DNA of 34,474 nucleotides from Candidatus Tanganyikabacteria bacterium (GTDB taxonomy: Bacteria > Cyanobacteriota > Sericytochromatia > S15B-MN24 > VGJW01), in NCBI GenBank assembly GCA_016867235.1, contig VGJY01000025.1, positions 1-34,474 of the forward strand, written 5' to 3'. The notes under the pieces were generated by a model. That model was not told the DNA's origin. It saw only the letters and a program-made list of their open reading frames with translations, and did no database searches. Every line of letters begins with the position of its first letter. The first letter of the stretch is position 1. This document shows positions 6,250-14,148 of this stretch, piece by piece. The position numbers were made by a program, and so were the translations under genes.

Positions 6250-9200
6250 CTACGAGGCCATCTCCACCAGGCGGCAAAGGCCGTTGACCATGCGCATCTG
6301 GTCGAGGCTGCGGCACGGGACGTCCAGCAGGCGGGGGCTTGCGACCAGATAGGCCAGGCACTGGGCCCGGGAGATCGCCACGTTTAGACGGTGGCGTGAG
6401 AACAGGAAGTCGAGCGTGCGGGGTAAATCCTCGCCGCTGGACGTGGCCATCGAGAAGAAGACCACCGGCGCCTCCTGGCCCTGGAACTTGTCGACCGTGC
6501 CCACCCGGATACCGGCCGGCAGGATGTCGCGCAGGCGCTTGACCTGGAGGTTGTAGGGCGCGACTACCATGATATCGGCCTCGGTGAGTGGCCGCGGGGC
6601 ATTCCGGCCGTCCCGATACGCCAACCCGAGCAGGCGGCTGACCTCGGCGGCGATGGCTAGCGCCTCCTGGTGGGATTCCTGCGAGTTGCCGACGTGCTCG
6701 ACCGGAAGGTAGCGCAGGCCCGCACCAGCCGGGTCCAGGGCAAGCTTTTCGCGACCCGGTGCCGAGTGTAGGCGCTCTTCGTAGGAGATCTCCGACACGA
6801 AGCGGCAGATCGCCGGGTGCAACCGGTAGGTGTCGGCCAGGAAAAGCCCGCGGTCGGGCGGGATGGTGAGGTGGCCGGCGAGCAGGTGCTCCAGGACCGA
6901 CCGGCCGGCGCCGCCGGGGTGGGTGCCCTGACGGACCTGCGGCAACTGCTGCGGGTCGCCCAGCAGCACGAGGTTGCGTGCCGCCGTGCCCATCGCCAGG
7001 GCGTCGGCCAGGGAGATCTGGCCGGCCTCGTCGAGGAACAGGTAGTCGAGGCTGCCGTCCATGTCATCCCGGCAGAACAGCCAGGCGGTGCCGGCCAGCA
7101 GGTTGAAGCCCCCTTGCGGGAAGCGGTCGTAGTCGGTCACGCTCTCTATGAGGCCGTGGGCGGAGGGGAACCGCGTGTCTGGATCGCTCTCGCTGGCCTT
7201 CTTGAGGCCCCGCAGCGCTACACCCCGCTTGCTGGCCACGCGTTCGGTCTCCGCCAGCAGGTTGTGGATGGCCTTGTGGCTCAGGGCAGACACGCCGACG
7301 CGGGCACCCTGGGCCACGAGGGAGGCGATCAGTCGCGCCCCGAGGTACGTCTTGCCGGCTCCCGGCGGGCCCTGCACGACCAGGTGGCTCGCGTCGAGGC
7401 CGGTGCATAGCCGCAACGCCTCGGTCTCCGTGGGGGTGCCGCTCTGCAGGGGCCCTCCGGGCGAGATTCCGCGAATACGCGGCCGCGCCCCCGTAAGGAT
7501 GTCCCAGGCCGCCCGATAGCGGTGCGCCTCGCCCGACCCGATGGCGCGCGCCAGGCGCACCAGGGCCGCCCGCTGGCTCGACGTCTCGATCGGCGGCCCG
7601 GGCTTGATCGCCTCGGGCCAGTCCTCGGCCGCCCGCGACAGGGACCGCTTGAGGTCGATCTCGGCCCGATCGTCGCGCACGGCGACGACCCGGCCCGCCC
7701 GGAGCCCGGTGCGGGCGTCGTAGGCCTCGTCGCCGGACCTGAAACGGTGCTGCTGCGGTGGGTAGGCGAAGCGCCGGATCTCCGATCGCTTCTCGACTCC
7801 CACCTGCCCGGCGGGGCTCAGACCCGCCAGGCAGTCGGGATCGTCGCGCAACGCGTCGTCTTCCTGGAGCGCCCGGTCGAACCATGCCCACCACTGGGGC
7901 TTGGCCTCGCGCCGGTGATACTCGAGGACGTCGGCCATGAGCCGCCGCCCGGCCGCCTCGGGCCGGGCATCGCCCTCCTCGACTCCCTCCAGCAACGCGG
8001 CGCACAGGGCCGCATTCTCGGCCTGGACGGCCTCGCGGGCCTCGGACGGAACGGGTGATTCGGGCGAATACCACGGCATGGCCGGATCGCGCAGCGTCAG
8101 GAGCCAGTCCCGCAACAGGCGGGTGGATACGCAATCCTCCTCGTTGTAGCGGCCGATCTCCGCGAGGATGGCCGGATCCTGCGACTCGAGCCAGCGCTCG
8201 TAGGCCACGATCGAGCCGCCGGCGTCCTTCACCTCGGCTTGCCGGGAGCCCATGTAGAAGATCTCCAACTGCTTGATGGAGTAACTCGGCCTGCCCACCC
8301 GCAAACCCTGACGCACCACGCGGTACAGGTCGACCAGCACCCCGCCGCGGAGCAGATCGTCGATCTCGTTTTCGCGCGTGCCGTACTGGCCGGCCAGGCG
8401 CTTGAGGGCGGTCGCCTCGTAGGCGGCGTAGTGGTAGATGTGCATCCCCGGGAAGCGCTTGCGCCGCGCCGACACCATGTCGACAAAGGTCTCGAATGCC
8501 TGTCGCTCGGAGGCCGCGTCGTGCGCCCAGAGGTCCTGGAAGCGCCACTCGCCGCCCTCCTGCGGCACGAATCCGAACAGGTACTCCAGGCCGCCGGCGA
8601 CGTATGGATCGCCTTCCATGTCGAAGAACACGTCGCCCGGATCTGGTGCCGGCAAGAGGGCCAGCCCGCGCCCCTCCTCGGGCGACAGCACGCGCCGGGC
8701 CGGCTCGCCGGAGCGGCGGGTCTGAAGCTGCAGGGCGGCCTGATCCTGCAAGCGGGCGAACACGGCGGGATTGAACCCGTCCGGCGGCGCCGCAGGATCT
8801 TCCTCCGCCAGGCGGGTGAGCGTGCCGAGGCCCGCCTCGCGCAGGTTGGCCGCATGATCGCGGCGCATTCCCGCCACCAGGCACAGATCGTCGGCGGCCT
8901 CCCACTCCCGCCGGCACTCCTCGGCCCAGGGGCAAAGGCCGCAGTGCTCGACCGGCTCCGGATGCGCGGCCAGCCGGCCGTGCGCCACGTCTGCCAGGAA
9001 CCGCTCGCGAACGCGCCGAAAGTACGCCGCGAAGTCCCGCCGCGCCACGGTCTCGCGTCGCAAGTCGCCCAGGATGACATGGAGGAACTCGGGCTCGACA
9101 CCTTGGAGCCTGGCCAGGGCCTCCGCGTAGACGCAAAGCTGCAGCACGAAGTAGGGCTTCATGCCGCGTGCGAGCTTGGTATCTGCCGGCTCGTAGCTGT

Positions 9201-9570
9201 AGGCGCCGAGATCCGACGGGACCTCCACCTTGAAGAGGAAGTCGGCGTAGCCCTGCCACGCGTCGTCCCGGAATGCCGCCTGGTAGACGACGTCGGGCCC
9301 CTCGCGCAGGGCGGCGACCGTATCGCCGACCGCGGCAGGGCCGCGGACGATCTCGATGATGCTCCGGCCCTGGGCGCGCAGTAGCTCCAGGTAGGCCCGC
9401 TCGTGCTCGTCCCCCTTGCGGCGCACCAGGTCGCCGGAAGGGTCGTCGCGCTGCGCCCGCGGCCGCTCGCCCCGCGCCGCCTCGAGGTCGAGACGGACCA
9501 GGTAGGGGCATGCCAGGTAGTTGTTGAGGTCGGAAGCCGAGTACCTGATCTGGGTGCCGGTGAGTTGCAT
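6250..9570 (-). CDS. RecB-like nuclease / RNase H-like / SF1 helicase fusion (TM0106-like)
   Basis: 1106 aa; GGGAGG lies about eight bases before the ATG at 9570. Three parts are visible. Residues 1-240 are a Cas4/AddB-like PD-(D/E)XK nuclease with GYADFL, PADTK and QLCVYAEA, and a likely 4Fe-4S cluster from Cys20 plus the C-x2-C-x5-C of CGLCPWAEEC near 209. Residues about 310-490 are an RNase H-like (YprB/DEDD) domain with FFDMEGDPY, YEATALKRLA and EEDC. Residues about 700-1106 are an SF1 (Upf1/Dna2-like) helicase: Walker A GPPGAGKT near 731, DEAG near 845, LLGDPQQLPQ, TVDKFQGQE and NVAISRAQ. The architecture matches the TM0106-type family. A role in DNA repair or foreign-DNA processing is inferred. 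Confidence 0.92.
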   Translation of the reverse strand: MQLTGTQIRYSASDLNNYLACPYLVRLDLEAARGERPRAQRDDPSGDLVRRKGDEHERAYLELLRAQGRSIIEIVRGPAAVGDTVAALREGPDVVYQAAFRDDAWQGYADFLFKVEVPSDLGAYSYEPADTKLARGMKPYFVLQLCVYAEALARLQGVEPEFLHVILGDLRRETVARRDFAAYFRRVRERFLADVAHGRLAAHPEPVEHCGLCPWAEECRREWEAADDLCLVAGMRRDHAANLREAGLGTLTRLAEEDPAAPPDGFNPAVFARLQDQAALQLQTRRSGEPARRVLSPEEGRGLALLPAPDPGDVFFDMEGDPYVAGGLEYLFGFVPQEGGEWRFQDLWAHDAASERQAFETFVDMVSARRKRFPGMHIYHYAAYEATALKRLAGQYGTRENEIDDLLRGGVLVDLYRVVRQGLRVGRPSYSIKQLEIFYMGSRQAEVKDAGGSIVAYERWLESQDPAILAEIGRYNEEDCVSTRLLRDWLLTLRDPAMPWYSPESPVPSEAREAVQAENAALCAALLEGVEEGDARPEAAGRRLMADVLEYHRREAKPQWWAWFDRALQEDDALRDDPDCLAGLSPAGQVGVEKRSEIRRFAYPPQQHRFRSGDEAYDARTGLRAGRVVAVRDDRAEIDLKRSLSRAAEDWPEAIKPGPPIETSSQRAALVRLARAIGSGEAHRYRAAWDILTGARPRIRGISPGGPLQSGTPTETEALRLCTGLDASHLVVQGPPGAGKTYLGARLIASLVAQGARVGVSALSHKAIHNLLAETERVASKRGVALRGLKKASESDPDTRFPSAHGLIESVTDYDRFPQGGFNLLAGTAWLFCRDDMDGSLDYLFLDEAGQISLADALAMGTAARNLVLLGDPQQLPQVRQGTHPGGAGRSVLEHLLAGHLTIPPDRGLFLADTYRLHPAICRFVSEISYEERLHSAPGREKLALDPAGAGLRYLPVEHVGNSQESHQEALAIAAEVSRLLGLAYRDGRNAPRPLTEADIMVVAPYNLQVKRLRDILPAGIRVGTVDKFQGQEAPVVFFSMATSSGEDLPRTLDFLFSRHRLNVAISRAQCLAYLVASPRLLDVPCRSLDQMRMVNGLCRLVEMAS

Positions 9571-9658
9571 TTCAAGCCTCCCGATCCTGGAACGCGGGCG
9601 CGCCCTCGATCATTACCGCGCGCCGGGGATTGCCGCGAGCGGATGCGTCGGCAGCCGC

Positions 9659-11932
9659 CTAGAAAGAAAGCTTGAACCCGGCGCCGACGGTTGCGCCCTT
9701 TAGATCGTCGGCCTTGAAGGAGTTCGCCGACCCGCCGATCCAGAACGACGCGCCTTCCTCCTTGCCCACCTCGACATTCAGCGCCGGTGCCCAGGAACGG
9801 CCGTAAGCCGGCGCGTCCTCGACGCCTCCCCGGACGCGCAGCCACTCGGTCACGCGCTGCTCGACGCCGTAGGTCTGGTTGATCCCCCGCAGGCCCGTCA
9901 CCTTCTCCCAGTCGGCCCGCACCGTGGTGGACGCCGTGACGGGCGCCTGGAGGGCCAGACGGTAGGTCGGGGGGAAGAAGTCCGGGTAGACGTTGCGCTT
10001 CTCGACATCCGCCAGCTCGAACGCCGTCCCCGAGCCGATCGGGCCTGCGAGCCGCCAGGTTTCCTCCTTGCCAGGCATGTAGCCCACCAGGTTGTCGGCG
10101 GTGAGCGCGAAGTCAACGGGCAGGCCGACATGGACCGTGCCCGAGAGCCCCAGGCCCAGTCCGGCCCCGAATGGCGCCCTGGGCTGGACCACCTTGCCGG
10201 TCACGTCGGCCTTGACCTTGAACTCGCGCTCCAGGCCCGAGATCGCTTCTACCAGGTCGCGATTGGCCGCCGTCACGCCCTGGAGAGCGCTGTTGGCCTC
10301 GGCGAGCCGCTGCGGATCGGCCGCGGGCAGGGACGCCAGTTGCTTGCGCAGGGCGTCGACACGAGCCAGTAGGACCGAGAGATCGAGGGGACTGCCGCTC
10401 CCGAGCGCTGCTTCCAGGTCGGTCTGCAAATCGGCCGCTTCCGCCAGGGCCGGCCGGGCTCCCGCCAGCGCCCGCTGGAGATCGGCCAGGGCGGCATCGG
10501 CGGCCGCCGTGGCCTGCTGGCTGGCATCGAGCAGCCGCGAGGCCGCCGCGCCGACTTCGCGCAGGCGGTCGGTTCCCTCGACCCACACGGTCGCCCGCGT
10601 ACGCATCGCACCCAGCGCGTACCGCAGTTGCGGCCGGTCGGTGACCGACGGGTCGTAGGAAGGATTGGGCGGAACGTAAACAAGCTGCCCCGAGACGCCG
10701 ATTGCGAGATCGGTCACCGCCGCGCCCATATCCGGAAGCGACTTGCGCAGCGTGGCGCGGGCTCGCACGATCCCGCCGGCCGCCATCTCGGCGGTCAGTT
10801 GCCGGGTCTGGTCGCGAAGGCTCCTGGCGAGGGAGTTGCCCTGCCCCACCGCGCCGCCGGCGTCCGCGAGGATGCCCGTCGCCGACGAAAGCAACGCGCG
10901 GCCATCGGCGAGGGTCCCGAGCGCGGCGTCGAGCCTGGCGACGTACTCGGCCGGCGGGATCCGCCCCGCGGCAAGCGATTGCTGGAGGGCCACGGCCTCG
11001 GCCTGGACGGCGGCCGCGCGGGCCGTGAGGTCGGCCAGCCGCGAGTCGAGGCCGAGCGCACTCACCTGGTCCTGGAGCGCCTTGATCTGCCGGATGGGCT
11101 CCTGCTGCTCGCGCAGGAATGCCGCCATGTCGGCGCCCTGCACCGCTCCGGCCACGCCAGCCTGCGTGCCAAGAGACAGGTCGAAGTTTCGCGATCGGAA
11201 GGCGATCTCGGCGTTGCCCGTCGCTTCGGCGCGCGGGTCGAGCGCCAGCAGATCGGCCAGCTCGCCGGCACCCCGCGCCGGGTCCGAGAAATCGGGGGCT
11301 CGCAGCCCCTTCGCATTGCCGACGGGCACGTTCGAGCCTGCCGCGGCGCCGCCGCTCACTTCCAGGGTCGGCTGGCGGGGGCCCCTGGCCCAGCTCTTCC
11401 CGGCGAGCTTGTCCTGGGTTGACGCGGTGGGGAACAGCTTGCGCCCGGCGGCCGGCCGGCCGGGATCCTGCCGCGGTCCGCGGGCCGCGAAGGTCTTCGG
11501 ATCGAGCGCCGCCAGCTTGTCGGAGAGGGCCCCGAAGGACTCCGCCAGCCGCTTACCCGTCTCGCGCAACTCCTCGGCCTGCGCCTTGCCGCCCGCCACG
11601 GTCGCGAGGTAGTCGTCAAGCTGCTTGGCGAACCCGGGGTCGTAGGGCTGAACCTGGCCGATGACGCCCGGAAGCCAGCCCTTGAGGGCGTCGAGACTGG
11701 CAGGCAGATTGCCGGCGATCTGGCCGAGTTGCTCGCCCAGGGCCCCCAGATCGATCTGCTTGCCGATCCCCGACAGCGACAGGTTGTCAGGGCGGAGCGA
11801 ACCCGGCGGGACGGGCATATCCGGCACGCCGTCTCGCACCGGCCGCCGCGTCAGGCCTTGCAGCCGCTCGCGCGCCGGATCGGTCTTGCGCGGCACCTTC
11901 TCCTCCGTTGCCGGGGCTTCCCGATTTTTCAT
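9659..11932 (-). CDS. Large coiled-coil protein with barrel-like C-terminus
   Basis: 757 aa from the ATG at 11932; the frame stays open further upstream, but that part is antisense to the SDR gene. No known family was recognised. Residues 1-60 are charged, without a signal peptide. Residues 60-200 and 320-600 are rich in Ala/Leu/Gln/Asp and heptad-like (for example RLADLTARAAAVQAEAVALQ). Between and after them are beta-type stretches (AEIAFRSRNFDLSLGTQAG, LAIGVSGQLVYV). The last ~160 residues alternate hydrophobic and polar residues and end GAGFKLSF, with the terminal Phe typical of outer-membrane beta-barrels. A barrel protein without an export signal is odd, so either the start is wrong or the resemblance is misleading. 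Confidence 0.75.
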   Translation of the reverse strand: MKNREAPATEEKVPRKTDPARERLQGLTRRPVRDGVPDMPVPPGSLRPDNLSLSGIGKQIDLGALGEQLGQIAGNLPASLDALKGWLPGVIGQVQPYDPGFAKQLDDYLATVAGGKAQAEELRETGKRLAESFGALSDKLAALDPKTFAARGPRQDPGRPAAGRKLFPTASTQDKLAGKSWARGPRQPTLEVSGGAAAGSNVPVGNAKGLRAPDFSDPARGAGELADLLALDPRAEATGNAEIAFRSRNFDLSLGTQAGVAGAVQGADMAAFLREQQEPIRQIKALQDQVSALGLDSRLADLTARAAAVQAEAVALQQSLAAGRIPPAEYVARLDAALGTLADGRALLSSATGILADAGGAVGQGNSLARSLRDQTRQLTAEMAAGGIVRARATLRKSLPDMGAAVTDLAIGVSGQLVYVPPNPSYDPSVTDRPQLRYALGAMRTRATVWVEGTDRLREVGAAASRLLDASQQATAAADAALADLQRALAGARPALAEAADLQTDLEAALGSGSPLDLSVLLARVDALRKQLASLPAADPQRLAEANSALQGVTAANRDLVEAISGLEREFKVKADVTGKVVQPRAPFGAGLGLGLSGTVHVGLPVDFALTADNLVGYMPGKEETWRLAGPIGSGTAFELADVEKRNVYPDFFPPTYRLALQAPVTASTTVRADWEKVTGLRGINQTYGVEQRVTEWLRVRGGVEDAPAYGRSWAPALNVEVGKEEGASFWIGGSANSFKADDLKGATVGAGFKLSF

Positions 11933-11958
11933 ACCCGGCAGGGAGTAAACTGGCGGCC

Positions 11959-12696
11959 ATGGACCTGGGACTCGCGGGCCGGAGGGCCCTGGTGACCGGC
12001 GCGTCGGCGGGGCTGGGCAAGGCCATCGCGGCGGCGCTTGCCGCCGAGGGGGCGCGCGTGGCGATCTGCGCCCGGGGAGCCGACCGACTCGAACTGGCAA
12101 GGGCAGAAGTCGGGGCCGCGGCCGCGTTCGCCTGCGACCTCTCCTTGCCGGGCGCCGGGGCCGCGGCGGTCGAGCAGGCGATCGCCGCCCTGGGAGGCCT
12201 GGACATCCTCGTGACAAACTCCGGCGGCCCGCCGACGGGGGCTTTCCGGGATGTCTCCGACCAGGCGTGGCAGGCCGGCTTCGACGGCCTCTGGCAGAGC
12301 GCGGCGGGGGCGATCCGCGCCGCCTTGCCCGGAATGACGGCGGCGCGCTGGGGGCGGGTGCTGCTGGTGACCTCGGTGGCCGCCCGCGAGCCGATCGCCG
12401 GCTTGACGGTCTCCAACGCCCTGCGGGCCGGATTGCTCGGCCTGGCCAACTCCTTGAGCCGGGAAGTCGCCGGCGACGGCATCACCGTCAACGTCCTGCT
12501 GCCCGGCTACACGCGCACGGAGCGACTGGTCGAACTTGGCGTCAGCGACGCGAAGATTGGCGCCGAAGTGCCCGCCGGGCGACTCGCCATGCCCGAGGAA
12601 CTGGCGGCGCTCGCCGCATTCCTCGCGTCGGAGCGGGCGGCGTACGTCACCGGCCAGGCCATCGCCTGCGACGGCGGCTGGCTGCGAAGCATCTAA
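11959..12696 (+). CDS. SDR-family oxidoreductase lacking the catalytic Tyr/Lys
   Basis: 245 aa from the ATG at 11959, the usual classical SDR length. The nucleotide-binding motif TGASAGLG is intact, TNSGG replaces NNAG, and Ser139 of the triad is present in VTSVA. Thirteen residues later, where the catalytic Tyr belongs, there is Ser152, and the Lys of YxxxK is Arg156 (TVSNALRAG). The C-terminal half is FabG-like: LSREVAGDGITVNVLLPGYTRT, then AYVTGQAIACDGGW. Similar SNxxRAG variants exist among FabG-like proteins, so this may be a natural subgroup with altered chemistry rather than a decayed gene. The AGGGAG upstream is about 14 bases away, so the start is not certain. Confidence 0.9.
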   Translation: MDLGLAGRRALVTGASAGLGKAIAAALAAEGARVAICARGADRLELARAEVGAAAAFACDLSLPGAGAAAVEQAIAALGGLDILVTNSGGPPTGAFRDVSDQAWQAGFDGLWQSAAGAIRAALPGMTAARWGRVLLVTSVAAREPIAGLTVSNALRAGLLGLANSLSREVAGDGITVNVLLPGYTRTERLVELGVSDAKIGAEVPAGRLAMPEELAALAAFLASERAAYVTGQAIACDGGWLRSI

Positions 12697-12760
12697 ACAG
12701 ACTCGCGCCGGTCGAAAATGATCGACGGTCAGTGTGAGTTTGCAAAGTCCCGACCGGCAT

Positions 12761-14074
12761 TTAGCATTCCGGCGTCGGGCCCACATAGCGGGCTCTGGGG
12801 CGGATCATCCGGTCCAGTCCGTACTGCTCGATGGCGTGGCCGAGCCAGCCGGCCGTGCGGCCGACGGCGAATAGGGCGATCGCCGAGCCCGGCGGCAACC
12901 CGAGCGCCCGGGCCGCCGTCACCAGGCCGAAGTCCACCGAGGGCCGCTCGCCGAGCAACTCGCGCATGCCCTCCTCGAGGGCGTGCGCGAGCGCGACCTG
13001 CGGCGAGCGCGGGCGGACAGCGGTAGCCAGGTCCACGAGCAGGCGCCCCCGGGGGTCGCCTTCGGGGTACAGCGGCGGGCTCGTGCCCGGGATGTCCTCG
13101 CCGCGCCGCAGCCGCGCCGCCAGGCAAGCAGCGGCGTCCTTCGCGGCGGCGGCCTCCTCGAACAGCGCCTCGACGCGATCGCAGTGGCCGCCGTGCTTGC
13201 CGCCCTGCAGCGCCGCTAGGCCCGCGGACACCACGGCGTAAGGCGTGGCTCCAGCCGAAGCCACGCAGCGGGCGGCAAAGGCCGACACGTTGAGCTCGTG
13301 GTCGGCGGTGAGCACCAGGGCGGCGTTGAGCAAGTCGCGGGCCGGGCGGTCGGTGAGACCGTGCGCCCCGGCCAGCAGATCGGCCGCGCTCCGGCCGGCC
13401 GCCCCCCGGCCGGTCGCCCCCAGGCCCGTCGCCCTCCCCGAATCGCCGGCCGCGCTCCGGCCGGCCGCCTCTGCCGGATCGCCTGCCGCTCCCCGGCCGG
13501 CCGCCTTCTCCGGATCGCCGGCCGCGACGGCAGCCACCAGGCGCAGGATGCGGGCAGCGGTCAATTGCAGCGCGCCCGGCCGCAGATCGTAGGCCGCGGG
13601 ATCCAGCGTGCCCGCCAGCGGCAGCAGGATCTGCAACCGCTCGAAAGCCGAGACCGGCCCCAGGCGCTCCGCGACGGCTGCCAGCCGTCCGGCCGTGGCG
13701 GGCGCCGACGGCGCGGCGGGCATGAGGCCCAGGGTCCCGGACCACAGCAGCGCGGCGACTTCCTCGAAGTCTCTGGCGCAGGCCAGATCGGTGGCGGAAA
13801 GGCCACGGTAGAAGAGGCGCCCGCCTGTAATGAGGGTGATGGCCGACTCCAGCACCGGCACACCCCAGTGCAGCACCCCGGCCGCCGCGCGGCCCGGGTC
13901 CGCCCGCACCTCCTTGCGCTGCCGGAACGCGAGCACGTCCTCGCGACGGTACTGCCTGGCGCGGCTTCCGGGGACCGCCTCGGACCTGATCAGCCCGCGG
14001 CTGACGTAGGCATAGAGGGTCGCCGCGGTTATCCCGAGTTCCGCGGCGGCCTGGCGAGCAGTGAGGAACTCCAT
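12761..14074 (-). CDS. Citrate synthase family protein with N-terminal MerR-like HTH
   Basis: 437 aa. Residues 1-60 form an excisionase/MerR-type winged helix-turn-helix (FLTARQAAAELGITAATLYAYVSRG, then RQYRREDVLAF). The rest is citrate synthase: TADHELNVSAFAAR and GGKHGGH supply the two active-site His, PSVDFG the Asp, and the end GWLGHAIEQYGLDRMIRPRARYVG is typical. Residues about 187-235 are an inserted Ala/Gly/Asp/Arg repeat. Such HTH-fused citrate synthases are a known subgroup; whether they catalyse, regulate, or both is unclear. The ATG at 14074 lies just after a TATAAT (14086-14081) with no Shine-Dalgarno site, so the mRNA may be leaderless. It is divergent from the paralogue at 14149. 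Confidence 0.92.
   Translation of the reverse strand: MEFLTARQAAAELGITAATLYAYVSRGLIRSEAVPGSRARQYRREDVLAFRQRKEVRADPGRAAAGVLHWGVPVLESAITLITGGRLFYRGLSATDLACARDFEEVAALLWSGTLGLMPAAPSAPATAGRLAAVAERLGPVSAFERLQILLPLAGTLDPAAYDLRPGALQLTAARILRLVAAVAAGDPEKAAGRGAAGDPAEAAGRSAAGDSGRATGLGATGRGAAGRSAADLLAGAHGLTDRPARDLLNAALVLTADHELNVSAFAARCVASAGATPYAVVSAGLAALQGGKHGGHCDRVEALFEEAAAAKDAAACLAARLRRGEDIPGTSPPLYPEGDPRGRLLVDLATAVRPRSPQVALAHALEEGMRELLGERPSVDFGLVTAARALGLPPGSAIALFAVGRTAGWLGHAIEQYGLDRMIRPRARYVGPTPEC
13379..13530 (-). repeat. 36-bp coding repeat inside the HTH-citrate synthase
   Basis: Units starting at 13441, 13477 and 13513 are spaced exactly 36 bp and share the core ATCGCC.GCCGC; more degenerate copies continue towards 13379. 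They encode 12-residue blocks of the type AAGDPxEAAGRx on the minus strand. The insert falls between helices of the citrate synthase fold, where a flexible surface loop would be tolerated. Confidence 0.75.
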
Positions 14075-14080
14075 ATATTG

Positions 14081-14125
14081 ATTATATCGTCAAGATTGAC
14101 GAAATACCAGGAGTTGATCCATATT
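14081..14125. promoter_or_regulatory. Bidirectional promoter with palindromic operator between the citrate synthase genes
   Basis: The palindrome TCGTCAAGATTGACGA (14087-14102), extendable to 14083-14106 with one mismatched pair, sits in the 74-bp divergent gap. On the minus strand it directly abuts TATAAT (14086-14081), whose transcript would start close to the ATG at 14074. On the plus strand its right arm contains TTGACG (14096-14101), 18 bp before CATATT (14120-14125), a plausible sigma-70 promoter for the gene at 14149. A dyad lying immediately upstream of a -10 box fits MerR-type operators, and the minus-strand product carries a MerR-like HTH, so autoregulation is a natural hypothesis. 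Confidence 0.6.
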
Positions 14126-14148
14126 CTCGTAGAAACGGAGGGCACGGC

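Noticed and set aside
12697-12760. CCGGTCG/CGACCGG pair as a bidirectional terminator
   Set aside because: The arms are about 40 bp apart with no T-run; too weak to call.
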